64,000 bases of DNA from Prevotella sp. (GTDB taxonomy: Bacteria; Bacteroidota; Bacteroidia; Bacteroidales; Bacteroidaceae): the NCBI GenBank assembly GCA_017474515.1, contig JAFVHN010000098.1, forward strand, positions 1 through 64,000, given 5' to 3'. Below the pieces are notes generated by a model. The model was not told the origin of the DNA. It ran no database searches and saw only the letters and a program-made list of their open reading frames with translations. The translations under genes were made by a program, and so were the position numbers. This document shows positions 28,701 to 34,913 of this stretch, in pieces (position 1 is the stretch's first letter; every line of letters begins with the position of its first letter).

Positions 28701-29374
28701 GCCTGTGCGGGAACATCCTTTGCCGTTGCCTTCAGCCGCCCGTCGCGCGTCCAGCTATATTCCAGTTTCGGCATGTCGCTGTACACGGTCATCAGGTTGA
28801 GCATTTGGTCTTTGGTATATGTGAAACTCCCCCAGAATTGTCCGTCGCAGGTCAGGCTGTTGTTGATGGTGACGCTCTCCAGCCTTTTGTTGAGCAATTC
28901 GTGCGAGGGCAGCAGCACAAGTGATATCTTCCCGTCGATGCCCACATACTGCATATTGGGAATCAGCGCATAGATATATCTGTTGTCGATGTTGCTGAAG
29001 GAAATCGCGCCGCCGCTGACGGTGTAGTTGAGCACCGTGATGCTGGGGCCGTTCTCCACCTTCACGTTCACCGAGCCATTCACGTTGCTCTGTGCCAGCC
29101 GCGACATGCTGGAGGCAATCGCCATCGGCAGCACCCTCAGCGTGAACTGCCAGTAGTTCTGGCCGTAGAGGTTGAAGAAATTCTTGTTGGTGTAGAACAA
29201 GCTGATGTCGTTATAGGTGAACTTCGTTCCCTGTGGCCGGAAACTCTCGTTCATCTCGAATGACACATGGTAGGCGCCGTCGCCGTCTTCATTTTCCATC
29301 TCCACGTGTTGTGTGGAAAAGGCGGGGATGACGAATGTCGCCAGCAGCACAATGAGACAAAAAACCTTTTTCAT
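19760..29374 (-). CDS. Giant secreted multidomain protein with three LamG-like domains (3204 residues)
   Basis: The signal peptide ends near residue 20 (VIPAFS). Residues 20-650 are beta-rich with fibronectin-III-like repeats. A LamG/concanavalin domain lies at about 690-890 (LTIQMWVMPSTF, NGYVDDIRLWKRAL). Carboxypeptidase-regulatory-like or Ig-like domains follow (about 950-1050). A long central region (about 1400-1850) includes a Gly-rich hydrophobic stretch near 1455 (ETFLGLGLAVGAKASTIV). A Big_5-like domain lies near 2070, then two more LamG domains at about 2140-2300 and 2345-2505. The C-terminal 450 residues hold two related GWNW and AAFI-EC modules and end in the sorting-like tail (GVYIYNGRKVVVK). 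No catalytic motif was recognised. A surface adhesin or polysaccharide-binding scaffold is the likely role; position between PL1 and PL11 genes suggests pectin or plant-cell-wall contact. Confidence 0.85.
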   Translation of the reverse strand: MKKVFCLIVLLATFVIPAFSTQHVEMENEDGDGAYHVSFEMNESFRPQGTKFTYNDISLFYTNKNFFNLYGQNYWQFTLRVLPMAIASSMSRLAQSNVNGSVNVKVENGPSITVLNYTVSGGAISFSNIDNRYIYALIPNMQYVGIDGKISLVLLPSHELLNKRLESVTINNSLTCDGQFWGSFTYTKDQMLNLMTVYSDMPKLEYSWTRDGRLKATAKDVPAQAINPHYTVEVTGHDFSLSFDSRDCQPTITQTQGNWCNMTFYIDHPQVKPGRGMVLHDIGHQTASAEDWGNIPDIFKQWDNPLFYQTIGKYYVPQNVMVEYDQWEKKAMVTWDIEPNKGSIETNGHMFSVMNDHAGTWYVLRTDNETGERVTVGSMRGSKNLMMEDNDLPYYDRTYTYRVVFMPDAMAEGGVETFDCPWLCAEQEMNTNRVVYIRLWQDRTEESGIKLVWEYNIKGDGLEFRLDKRFGDTSWQQLTRIPVDPNASTASYIDTDGITSPCDFFDYRVVVNCLGKEFQSEVFTSNLPSGTKIGTVTATKGTEESSVIVKWTVVQRGTDETQFSIQRRPVGETGDDSWTEIGQARGTASEYTFVDTRPLAGTYYEYSVVAFGDKCAEQVIQTDRKVSPGFSQARGTITGHISYGTGTSVQGVKVRLVKSTGDDQENIEQFLSRRIEGHGTGLAWEADSAKYVNVLKSSNPLTIQMWVMPSTFQSEEETNIFSLSNFIEAGVKNGHLCITELNRSNRKREFPDLTLPDGTFSHLTVIYTPSNSQLKFYVGTDTLKSDSIFVNNTWQPSLKGKEKPTFSVGGSNTIAEQPFNGYVDDIRLWKRALTERDIENNYTRILGGTEDELMLYWPLDEGMNVGSYAFDCSRQDGIYNENHAVVGINATPSIQTPAQLSLYGMTDSDGDYIVRGIPFNQGGTNYKIVPELGIHAFNPANRSLFVSPTSLTANNVDFEDASSFPMTGKIYYAGTNVPAVGIQFFIDGELVTKGGEVAVTDANGRYNISVPIGEHFVTAKLANHTMVNGGRFPHVGKYDFNRAVQYDFSDSTLVNFAGRIAGGEVNDTIPVGFAASKNNIGKATLKLGLNNESLSLNCLSDYITDSSTQRTFESDTTAINSTAYAGANDQSKFIFIKTDPATGEFSALLPPLKYVVKDITIDTNSDIRFSNLPEVDLTNLANEQTDSLKQEVAGGDSIMNYFKYTSKLIRTYYAEPKLYVTQKGNNNGAFGLKDLMEYEDEFGKTDITGIYTVGDDNTINYKYNYPIYNMGDSVRFQISGYETYINHDTSPAVEDHVPLKAQIITVVNEMSDDQKVVCDVTDPGELGLEPGDIVDLQSNQLILDANGNASYKWGVGLPNLVQPYTRSMHMVFERNGRTYLWDDLKAIVFGSLPTGNNFVTLGPDKVAMILRDPPGATSKTTWKRGSTKTKMSNSAHAFYGDEKIVASVNAGVGVETFLGLGLAVGAKASTIVKGGGGFHYNVQRGFSKNETWTITATENVSTGTTKDYVGSKGDVFIGASTNLLVGDCRRVGLFRENPQADFVLTQKDALSLGDSIRTTFMYSAYELETVMIPKWEELIKESLTHFSTQEEAEAYVNDTPDVIYVTWLNEDDPELGKDSTYIMKLPTNWDWNKKKGATDEVMWYYNQVKSWKRVLSANEYDKVTALKNKALFWKKNISFDGGVGYTYSNHNDTTSQTKHSYNHKLGVIIKGGLGQAAEGGGAKLEVSLDLDTENGWAYSWDESDYDENTKDYAEFEYSFSDGNKGTDFSVDIYESPSGYGDIFSVFGGQTYNPYHGEERTKWYEKGQHVLSNATMQMEQPQIGIAVGDQVAAKSAVITDVPAGTAAEFKLYFGNTSNVNTDFDFSYNLSLQEGSNPGGLEVFMDGAPASGRSIFVRAGETVVKTLTVRQTDQSILDHTGLEFWYSSQYQPLKIHDVCHLDVHFKPSSSPIDIAIEEPVLNTLGNDTLKVELKDFNRLFKNLKMLGVQYRYQGNQQWSTAHYYVMNRADSLNTSYNVVPPSGNILLKLGMDDDNTYPDGNYTFRAFTATPYDNNESDYVYTYSKEVNVVKDRRRPVALTTPSPANNILQYGDQLMVEFNEDIIPAYVSDKNVIITAKLNDQPVNHNVALRLGDEVGEARTVNPIFLNGDFSFDFWLTWHRGGTILQQGKGENKFTLGIDDEGHAVAQMAGTLFTSESILPKNKWIYFVFSYDSEQMIFSLLAQYDNNSVMLFNKQAVTMETLQSFTYNGDNYLYLNSDGLAGAIHDLCLYSIYRDVYEAGSEKYKAKDKYVYGLANYWPMNEGHGTVASDTRHTHDIVTHDFWQLDNRNFGLSINSLYGVHANITHANTGPGDSYAIELWAKGSMAVGAMGMSNDATLFETGKNGQKRLRLHFDKDKNLWLDYGTETQIVASHEDFPNYGDWNHYALNVVRGQAASFYYNGRRTAVISENKVPPIVGDSLKIGKGFIGYMDEIRLWNANLSQEKLLKNMYCTLDTADVYSRGLAVYFPFEHKTMQNGVETTLSTLENMAPGVSGELIKGNTTTYNSNIAPPLKSPAAEQHLIATPVASERKVVINLRTDAGTSLRDIEGTTLNITLDKIFDTHGNTSQPIKWTAYVQQNTLKWDKDSVCVYKMYGDDATFDVTITNKGGFTEYYSLCNMPQWLSLDGSSSDDEMQPLTTKTLRFRVDPMARVGNYDVTIGLMGNNEIIEPLRIVMKVRGEMPDWTVDLAKYDQSMNITGQVYVKGILMENSESRVAAFIDGECRGIAAPEVVRGATYVNMTIYGTTAEIVNGKLEMRDEGQPLSFRIWDASNGVAYSNVNAILPGSTAADTIHFETNGMIGSYSAPVIWTRSDNVEQTVAIKSGWNWISFGVEPVDKSPAAVFSQLNTWQALIKGKTNGVAYSNGTDWSGTLSSIEGNTMYKLQLTPGDNSKPLPETISVIGRQLTLSESPVVINDGWNWMPYTPTVSMSLAEALAGVNPQVGDRIKSQTGVAYYGVDGWEGNLRVLESTKAYLYYSTAGESKQFTFPAFNPSSPRHVAATTPRHGAAPLPFIFKPVDAGMYPDNMTMVVKLLSEGNVVDTCEVAAFIADECRAAARASNGLYYLIIAGQGAGQSMDIRTCLNDQEVVIDNSLFFAADANLGTPWEPYVIELPYAGIATGIGTTDTMSPGIWYTLMGTRIGDKRPAQPGVYIYNGRKVVVKNKKK

Positions 29375-29411
29375 TTTCTCACAATATTATAATAATAATC
29401 GTTAATCACAC

Positions 29412-29527
29412 CCATCTTCCCCCCAAGGGGCCTTGGGAAGCCTTTAGCCCGCCCATCTTCCCCCCAAGGGGGGATGAGAGGGGGGCCTCACCTTTCCTCC
29501 CCCCTTTGGGGGGATTAGAGGGGGCTC
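29412..29527. repeat. Cluster of GC-rich C-run/G-run hairpins
   Basis: Three consecutive units alternate runs of C5-6 and G5-6, joined by AAGG or TTTG loops and followed by GATGAGA or GATTAGA. CATCTTCCCCCCAAGGGG occurs twice (near 29412 and 29453). The plus strand has four G-runs (about 29469-29526) that could form a quadruplex. Similar units occur near 14382, 30063, 38830, 54885 and 63122. Confidence 0.6.
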
Positions 29528-29732
29528 TTGGGGCTTTTTTGCTCCTTTAGGCTGCAAAAATACAAAAAAAAGGAAAAACTTCCAAAAAAAACACCAACTA
29601 TTGAACAACTATTCCGCGGTGTAGGCACACAATATAATATAAACAGGCTTACAATGCCTGCCATCGGTTACAGGTTACATTCTTTTCGCACCTCACTCAT
29701 TCCCCCATTCTTCATTTCAAATTCCCCCCTCC

Positions 29733-29937
29733 GTTTTGTCAAGATTTTTCAAAGATTTTTGGACACTCCAAGAGGCTTGACGGCAAATACCAGGGAGAAA
29801 ATTGGCAGTTTGAGAGGAGAGATTTGGCAAATCTCTCACCGAAATTTGCGGTCAAACTTTGGGGAATTTATAACCGCTTGAAATTCAACAGCTTACGAAA
29901 ATGGCTCAAAAGCGCCCTGTTTTGTCAAATGTTTTTA
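29733..29937 (-). repeat. ~200-bp palindromic dispersed repeat, copy 2
   Basis: This copy is in opposite orientation to copy 1: it begins TTTTGTCAAGATTTTTC and ends TTTTGTCAAATG. Its inner palindrome spans 29777-29855. It shares the inner stretches CTCTCCTCTCAAACTGCCAA and GGTATTTGCCGTCAAGCC-like arms with copy 1. Confidence 0.7.
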
Positions 29938-30142
29938 CCGTTTTTTACCTTTCCCGCTATCCTTTTCTTGTTAATGCGAATTGCCCGGGAAAAATAAAAT
30001 TGGGGGATTTATGGGTACATATTTTATATATGGGCGTCATATAAAATAGGGATGGCCCCCTCATGTCCCCCCCCTTGGGGGAAGATGTGCGGGGGAAGGG
30101 AGGGAAAAAATGAAAATTGAAAAAGTGAAAAACTATATATTT

Positions 30143-33100
30143 ATGAAGAAACTGATTTTTTTGACCGCCTTGTTAGCTGTTATATGCTGCGAGGCGGTGG
30201 CCCAGCGGCATACGGACCGCCTGGGCCGTGGCCTGGTGGTGGTGCCCACGGGCAGCACCGACGGCAGCACGTCGAACCTGGTGTCGTGGCGCCGTCTGGC
30301 CGGCGAGTACTACGACACGAAGTATAACCTGTATCGCGACGGCAATATCATTGCGCGCAACCTGACGAAGACGAGCTACGACGACACGTCGAACGGCCTG
30401 CCCTCGTCGTCGTATGAGGTGGCGCCGGTGGTGCGCGGAGTGGAGGGCGACGCGTGCGACCCCGTGACCGCCTGGATGCAGTATGTGTATAAGTACAACG
30501 TGCGCTGCCCCACCGGTTTCCTGGACATTGAGCTGGCGGAGGTTCGCGACCGCGACAACCGCTTGGTGACCACGGACTATGAGCCGAACGATGCGGAGAT
30601 GGCCGACCTCGACGGCGACGGCGAGCTGGAGATTATCGTGAAGCGCCTGAACACCGCCGATGCCGGCGGCTACGACACGGGGCGCACCGACAGCTCCGGC
30701 AAGCCCATCTGGCACATCTACCCCGCGACGTCGCGCGCCTTCGTCATCTTCGACGCCTATAAGGTGAACTGGCAGACGGGGGCGGCCACGCTGCTGTGGC
30801 GCATTGACTGCGGGCCCAACATGGTGAGCCTGAACAGCACGGAGGTGAACCTCATAGCCTACGACTGGGACGAGGACGGCAAGGCAGAGGTGGTGGTGCG
30901 CGGTGCCGACGACATGATCATCCACGCCAGCGACGGCACCAAGCAGACCATTGGCGTAGCGGGTTATAACTTCCGCAGCAGTCCGCATTTCAGCCATGAA
31001 AGCGGCGGGCAGTACGCCTGGACGCACTTCGGCCGTGAATATCTTGTCTATATAAACGGCCAGACGGGAAAGACCTACCAGGTGACGGACTTCCCCCTGC
31101 CGCGCCTGGAGCGGTCGGAGTGGGCCTCGCTGACGGTGTCGGTGCCCTATAACGACTATGTGGCGCTGGCCAACGCCGGCTACGGCAACTACTTCACGAA
31201 GAACACCGGCGTGCTGACCAAGGCGTGGGGCGACAACTACGGGCACCGCTCGAGCAAATACTTCATGGGCGCTCCCTGCCTCGACGGGCGCAGGGCCTAC
31301 CTGTTCCTGGCCCGCGGCATCTACACCCGCCACAAGATGATAGCGATGAAGCTCGGACAAAACCACCAGTGGGAGGAGCAGTGGACATGGTCGTGCAACA
31401 ACAGCAACAGCCCCTGGTACGGCAACGGGTACCACAACTTCGTGGTGGCCGACGTTGACGAGGACGGTCGCGACGAAATCGTCTATGGGTCGATGGTCAT
31501 CGACGACAACGGCAAAGGGCTCTCCACCACGGGCTATGAGCACGGCGACGCGCAGCATGTGGGCGACTTCGACCCCTGGCGAAAGGGGCTGGAGTTCTTC
31601 GGATGCCTGGAAGACGGGCCTTACTACGGCTGCAACTACCGCGACGCCACCACCAGTGAGGTGCTCTACAAGTTCACCGCCACGGGCGACGACGGCCGCG
31701 CACTGATGGGCAACTTCAGCAACGACTATCCCGGCAGCCAGGGGCGGTCGTGGGACTCGCCCACCATCTCGTCTATCACCGCGCAGGCGCTGGGCGACGT
31801 GACCATTCAGCAGGCCGACCTGAACGCCCGCATCTACTGGGACGGCGACCTCTGCTCGGAAATCCTCGACAGCCCGGGCACCGCCAAGGAAGCCAGCGTG
31901 GAGAAGATTGGTCCGGGAAGGCTGTTCACCTCCTCCGGCTGCAATATGAACAACGACTCGAAGAACAACCCCTGCTTCCAGGGCGACATCATCGGCGACT
32001 GGCGCGAGGAAATCGTGGTGCGCTGCGGTCATAACCTGCGCGTATATACCTCGGGCATGTCAACATCGTACAGTATGCCCTCGCTGTGGTTCGACCACCA
32101 GTACCGCCAGGCCATGGTGTGGCAGATGATGGCCTATAACCAGCCTCCGCACCTCAGCTACTTCCTCGGCGAAATGGAGAGCTACACCACGGCGCCGCCG
32201 CCACTCACCGACGAGGGGCGCGTGGAACTGGCCCTGGGCGCCACCATCGGCACCAACATGAACGGCCAGCACGTGATGGCCTGCAAGGCCGCCGACATGA
32301 CCATCAACGTGGAAGAAGGTGCGGCACCCTGGGTGTTCACCGACAATGCACCGTCGTGGGTGAAGGGCAACGACATCAACGGCACCACGGGCACGAAGGT
32401 GAGGACCAACGGATCGGTGGGCGCCACCAACCTGCCCGCCATCAGTCGGGAATACTACACCCACACCGTGACCGGCGCTCCCTTCAGCGGCACCATGCAC
32501 CTGAGCAAGCAGGGCGACGGCAAGCTCATACTGCCCGACGGCGTGCATACCTACAGCGGCGCCACCACCGTATGGGGAGGAATCCTGGAGTGCAACGGAA
32601 AGCTCTCCAACAGCGCGGTGGCACTGAAACGCTTCACCACCCTGAACACCTCGGGCGGAGAATTCCCCAAGGGCATCACCATGGAATATGACGCCACCAT
32701 CAACATCGGCGGAAGCGAGGCAGGGAACATCGGGACGATGACCACCGGCACGCTGACCATGAACTACGGCTCGCGACTGGTGATTGACGTGAACGGCAGC
32801 GGCGACGACGAGCACGACCTGCTCAACGCCACCACCCTGGTGCTGGAAACGGCCAAGGCCACCAAGGACGTGTGGAAAAACTACGGTCCCGAGAACATCG
32901 TCCCCGTGATAGAAATCAACAGCAGCAGGCCGCTGGCATCGGGACGCTATGTCATCGGCAACGTGAACACCGTGAGGGGCGACCTGGCAAAGGTGATGAT
33001 TGAGGGCAGCATGATCAACTACGGCAACGTGCAGCTCGTGTTTGAAAACCGCGTGCTCTACGTGGAGCTGGAGGGACTGCCCATGGTGCAGCCCGCCACC

Positions 33101-34612
33101 ATCGCCGTGGCCGGCATGTCGCCCGTGGACTATGAAGGCCGCGACGACTGCTACCTGCCCGTGGTCAGCGTGGAAGCCAGCGAGACCGACGGCCAGCAGC
33201 CGCAACTCTCGGCAACGTTCACCGCCCTCGACGGCACCGTGGAGACCTTTGAGCAGCAAGGGGCACAGGAGATTTTCAGCCAGGACTATGAGAGCGTGAG
33301 CAGCCTGACGGGATGGACGAAGGGCGCCTCCGACTGCGCCATCACGCTGGGCACCGGCGACCCCGTCTATGGACAATATTTCTACCTGAACACTGCCGAC
33401 AAGACGCGCTACGCCTATAAGAAGGTGAACGTTGACGTGAGCGACAGTCCCACCTACACCATAGAGTTCGACCTGGCGCTGAAAACCTCTACCAAGGAAC
33501 CCATTGAGTTCTGCGTGATGAGCAAGAACGGCACCATGCCCTCGAACTATTGGGACAACTATGCCTCGATCAACAACAATGCCAACATGCTGTTCGATTT
33601 GTACGGCGAGTCGTATTCCACCTCTTACAAAGTGAACGGCACCTCGACCACCGTGACGCTGGGCGCCGAGACGTGGTATCACTACACGCTCGTGGTGGAC
33701 CAGGCGGCACGCACCGTGGCATGGACCATCTCGAACGGCAGCAGCGGCACCTTCGCACTGCCCGAGGGCACCAGCACCGTCTTCGGCGGCATCTATATCG
33801 TGGCGGCACGCTATAATCCCGTGTTCAAGTTCGACAACCTCCGCATTACCGGTGCCGCGAAGGACTTCTCGACCTTCGCCTTCACCAAGCCCGGAACGCT
33901 GACGGTGACCAGCAGCATCGGCGACGGCACGCAGTGGATGCCCTCAACGACATCGTTCACCGTGGAAGAGCCTTATGTGAAGACTTACGAAACGGCCGAC
34001 TACAGCACGGTTGCCGCTGCTGACGCCTCGGGAGTGCTCGGCAATATGTGGAGACCAGTGACGACAACCACGCTGTGGTCTGACTGGAACACCAACCACT
34101 ATGTTTACGGCAGGCAATACGTCATGGTGGAGTATCTTGACAACAACAACACCTCGCGCATGTTCCTCGACAACGACCGCGTGGTGTGGGCCGACTATGG
34201 CGGAAGCCAGTACCCGCTGCAACTTGTTCAGGACTTCGGCATCGGGCAGAACATGAACTCGGTGTTCCATGCCGAGCACCTCGGTGACGAACGGACATGG
34301 GTGATGGTGCGCAGCGACCTGAGCCAGGGGTATAATGTCAGCACCACGGAAATGGTGCATCCCGACGGCGACGGGCTGTTCAGTTACCAGCTTGCCACCA
34401 ACGGCACCTTGCAGCAGGTGGCGGTGTATAAGCCTCTGAGCATTGCCGACGCCTATCAGGGATTGCCCACCGCCATCAACACGGTGGTTGTTCCCCTGCC
34501 GCAGGGCGTTTATAACCTCAATGGGCAGCTGGTGCGCCGCAATGCCAGTGACCTGCAAGGGCTGATGCCCGGCATCTATGTGGTGGGCGGAAGAAAGGTG
34601 GTGAAAAAGTGA
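30143..34612 (+). CDS. PL11-type rhamnogalacturonan lyase with beta-strand passenger and jelly-roll modules
   Basis: The protein is 1489 residues from the ATG at 30143, chosen because the signal peptide (KKLIFLTALLAVICCEAVAQ) starts there. Residues about 22-690 form the PL11 eight-bladed propeller, with the N-terminal LGRGLVVVP segment and calcium loops MADLDGDGELEI, AYDWDEDGKAEV and VADVDEDGRDEI. Residues about 690-860 contain a pattern resembling autotransporter-associated strand repeats (LSKQGDGKLILP, YSGATTVWGGIL). A jelly-roll module lies at about 1042-1243, and the C-terminus has the sorting-like tail (PGIYVVGGRKVV). It cleaves the rhamnogalacturonan-I backbone by beta-elimination outside the cell. 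The blade loops differ from the 707-residue PL11, suggesting another subtype. It is the only island enzyme on the plus strand. Confidence 0.9.
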   Translation: MKKLIFLTALLAVICCEAVAQRHTDRLGRGLVVVPTGSTDGSTSNLVSWRRLAGEYYDTKYNLYRDGNIIARNLTKTSYDDTSNGLPSSSYEVAPVVRGVEGDACDPVTAWMQYVYKYNVRCPTGFLDIELAEVRDRDNRLVTTDYEPNDAEMADLDGDGELEIIVKRLNTADAGGYDTGRTDSSGKPIWHIYPATSRAFVIFDAYKVNWQTGAATLLWRIDCGPNMVSLNSTEVNLIAYDWDEDGKAEVVVRGADDMIIHASDGTKQTIGVAGYNFRSSPHFSHESGGQYAWTHFGREYLVYINGQTGKTYQVTDFPLPRLERSEWASLTVSVPYNDYVALANAGYGNYFTKNTGVLTKAWGDNYGHRSSKYFMGAPCLDGRRAYLFLARGIYTRHKMIAMKLGQNHQWEEQWTWSCNNSNSPWYGNGYHNFVVADVDEDGRDEIVYGSMVIDDNGKGLSTTGYEHGDAQHVGDFDPWRKGLEFFGCLEDGPYYGCNYRDATTSEVLYKFTATGDDGRALMGNFSNDYPGSQGRSWDSPTISSITAQALGDVTIQQADLNARIYWDGDLCSEILDSPGTAKEASVEKIGPGRLFTSSGCNMNNDSKNNPCFQGDIIGDWREEIVVRCGHNLRVYTSGMSTSYSMPSLWFDHQYRQAMVWQMMAYNQPPHLSYFLGEMESYTTAPPPLTDEGRVELALGATIGTNMNGQHVMACKAADMTINVEEGAAPWVFTDNAPSWVKGNDINGTTGTKVRTNGSVGATNLPAISREYYTHTVTGAPFSGTMHLSKQGDGKLILPDGVHTYSGATTVWGGILECNGKLSNSAVALKRFTTLNTSGGEFPKGITMEYDATINIGGSEAGNIGTMTTGTLTMNYGSRLVIDVNGSGDDEHDLLNATTLVLETAKATKDVWKNYGPENIVPVIEINSSRPLASGRYVIGNVNTVRGDLAKVMIEGSMINYGNVQLVFENRVLYVELEGLPMVQPATIAVAGMSPVDYEGRDDCYLPVVSVEASETDGQQPQLSATFTALDGTVETFEQQGAQEIFSQDYESVSSLTGWTKGASDCAITLGTGDPVYGQYFYLNTADKTRYAYKKVNVDVSDSPTYTIEFDLALKTSTKEPIEFCVMSKNGTMPSNYWDNYASINNNANMLFDLYGESYSTSYKVNGTSTTVTLGAETWYHYTLVVDQAARTVAWTISNGSSGTFALPEGTSTVFGGIYIVAARYNPVFKFDNLRITGAAKDFSTFAFTKPGTLTVTSSIGDGTQWMPSTTSFTVEEPYVKTYETADYSTVAAADASGVLGNMWRPVTTTTLWSDWNTNHYVYGRQYVMVEYLDNNNTSRMFLDNDRVVWADYGGSQYPLQLVQDFGIGQNMNSVFHAEHLGDERTWVMVRSDLSQGYNVSTTEMVHPDGDGLFSYQLATNGTLQQVAVYKPLSIADAYQGLPTAINTVVVPLPQGVYNLNGQLVRRNASDLQGLMPGIYVVGGRKVVKK

Positions 34613-34760
34613 AAAAAGAGTGGACTCTTTTAAGCTTTGAGTTATGAGTGATGAGTTATGATGCAGATGTATAAAAAGTGAAAAGTGAAAAGTTGAAAAG
34701 GTGAAAATGGAGTATCCTCTACTTCTTTCATCTTTTCAATTTTCCAACTTTTCAAATAAT

Positions 34761-34798
34761 AAAAAAGGGCGACTGTCTTAGACAGGTCGCCCTTTTTG
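34761..34798. terminator. Bidirectional intrinsic terminator
   Basis: A long stem (A6GGGCGAC at 34761-34773 with GTCGCCCTTTTT at 34786-34797, plus inner TGTC/GACA pairing with a one-base bulge) is flanked by A and T runs. It serves the plus-strand PL11 and the minus-strand CE12 operon, which converge here. Confidence 0.85.
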
Positions 34799-34860
34799 TT
34801 GGATAATGTAAGTTCAGGTTTCTTTCGCCTTGTGGTCCTCACTCTGTATATGAAATAACT

Positions 34861-34900
34861 ATCGTCTGAACTCCTGAACTCCTAAACTCCTAAACTCCTT
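34861..34900 (-). repeat. Octamer dispersed repeat, copy C
   Basis: ATCGTC followed by four tandem TGAACTCC / TAAACTCC octamers, immediately after the acetylesterase stop codon. Same family as copies A, B, D and E. Confidence 0.6.
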
Positions 34901-34913
34901 TAAATAGCTTACT

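Larger units (their letters stand above)
29375..30142. other. Divergent intergenic region, giant gene / PL11
   Basis: This 768-bp region separates two divergent genes. It contains GC-rich C-run/G-run hairpins (29412-29527 and near 30063-30095) and copy 2 of the palindromic repeat. No gene or consensus promoter was identified. Confidence 0.6.
34613..34913. other. Convergent intergenic region
   Basis: This AT-rich region between converging genes holds a bidirectional terminator and an octamer repeat. No gene was seen. Confidence 0.6.

Noticed and set aside
30173..32032. 619-residue minus-strand frame opposite the plus-strand PL11
   Set aside because: Shadow frame; the plus strand has signal peptide and PL11 motifs throughout.
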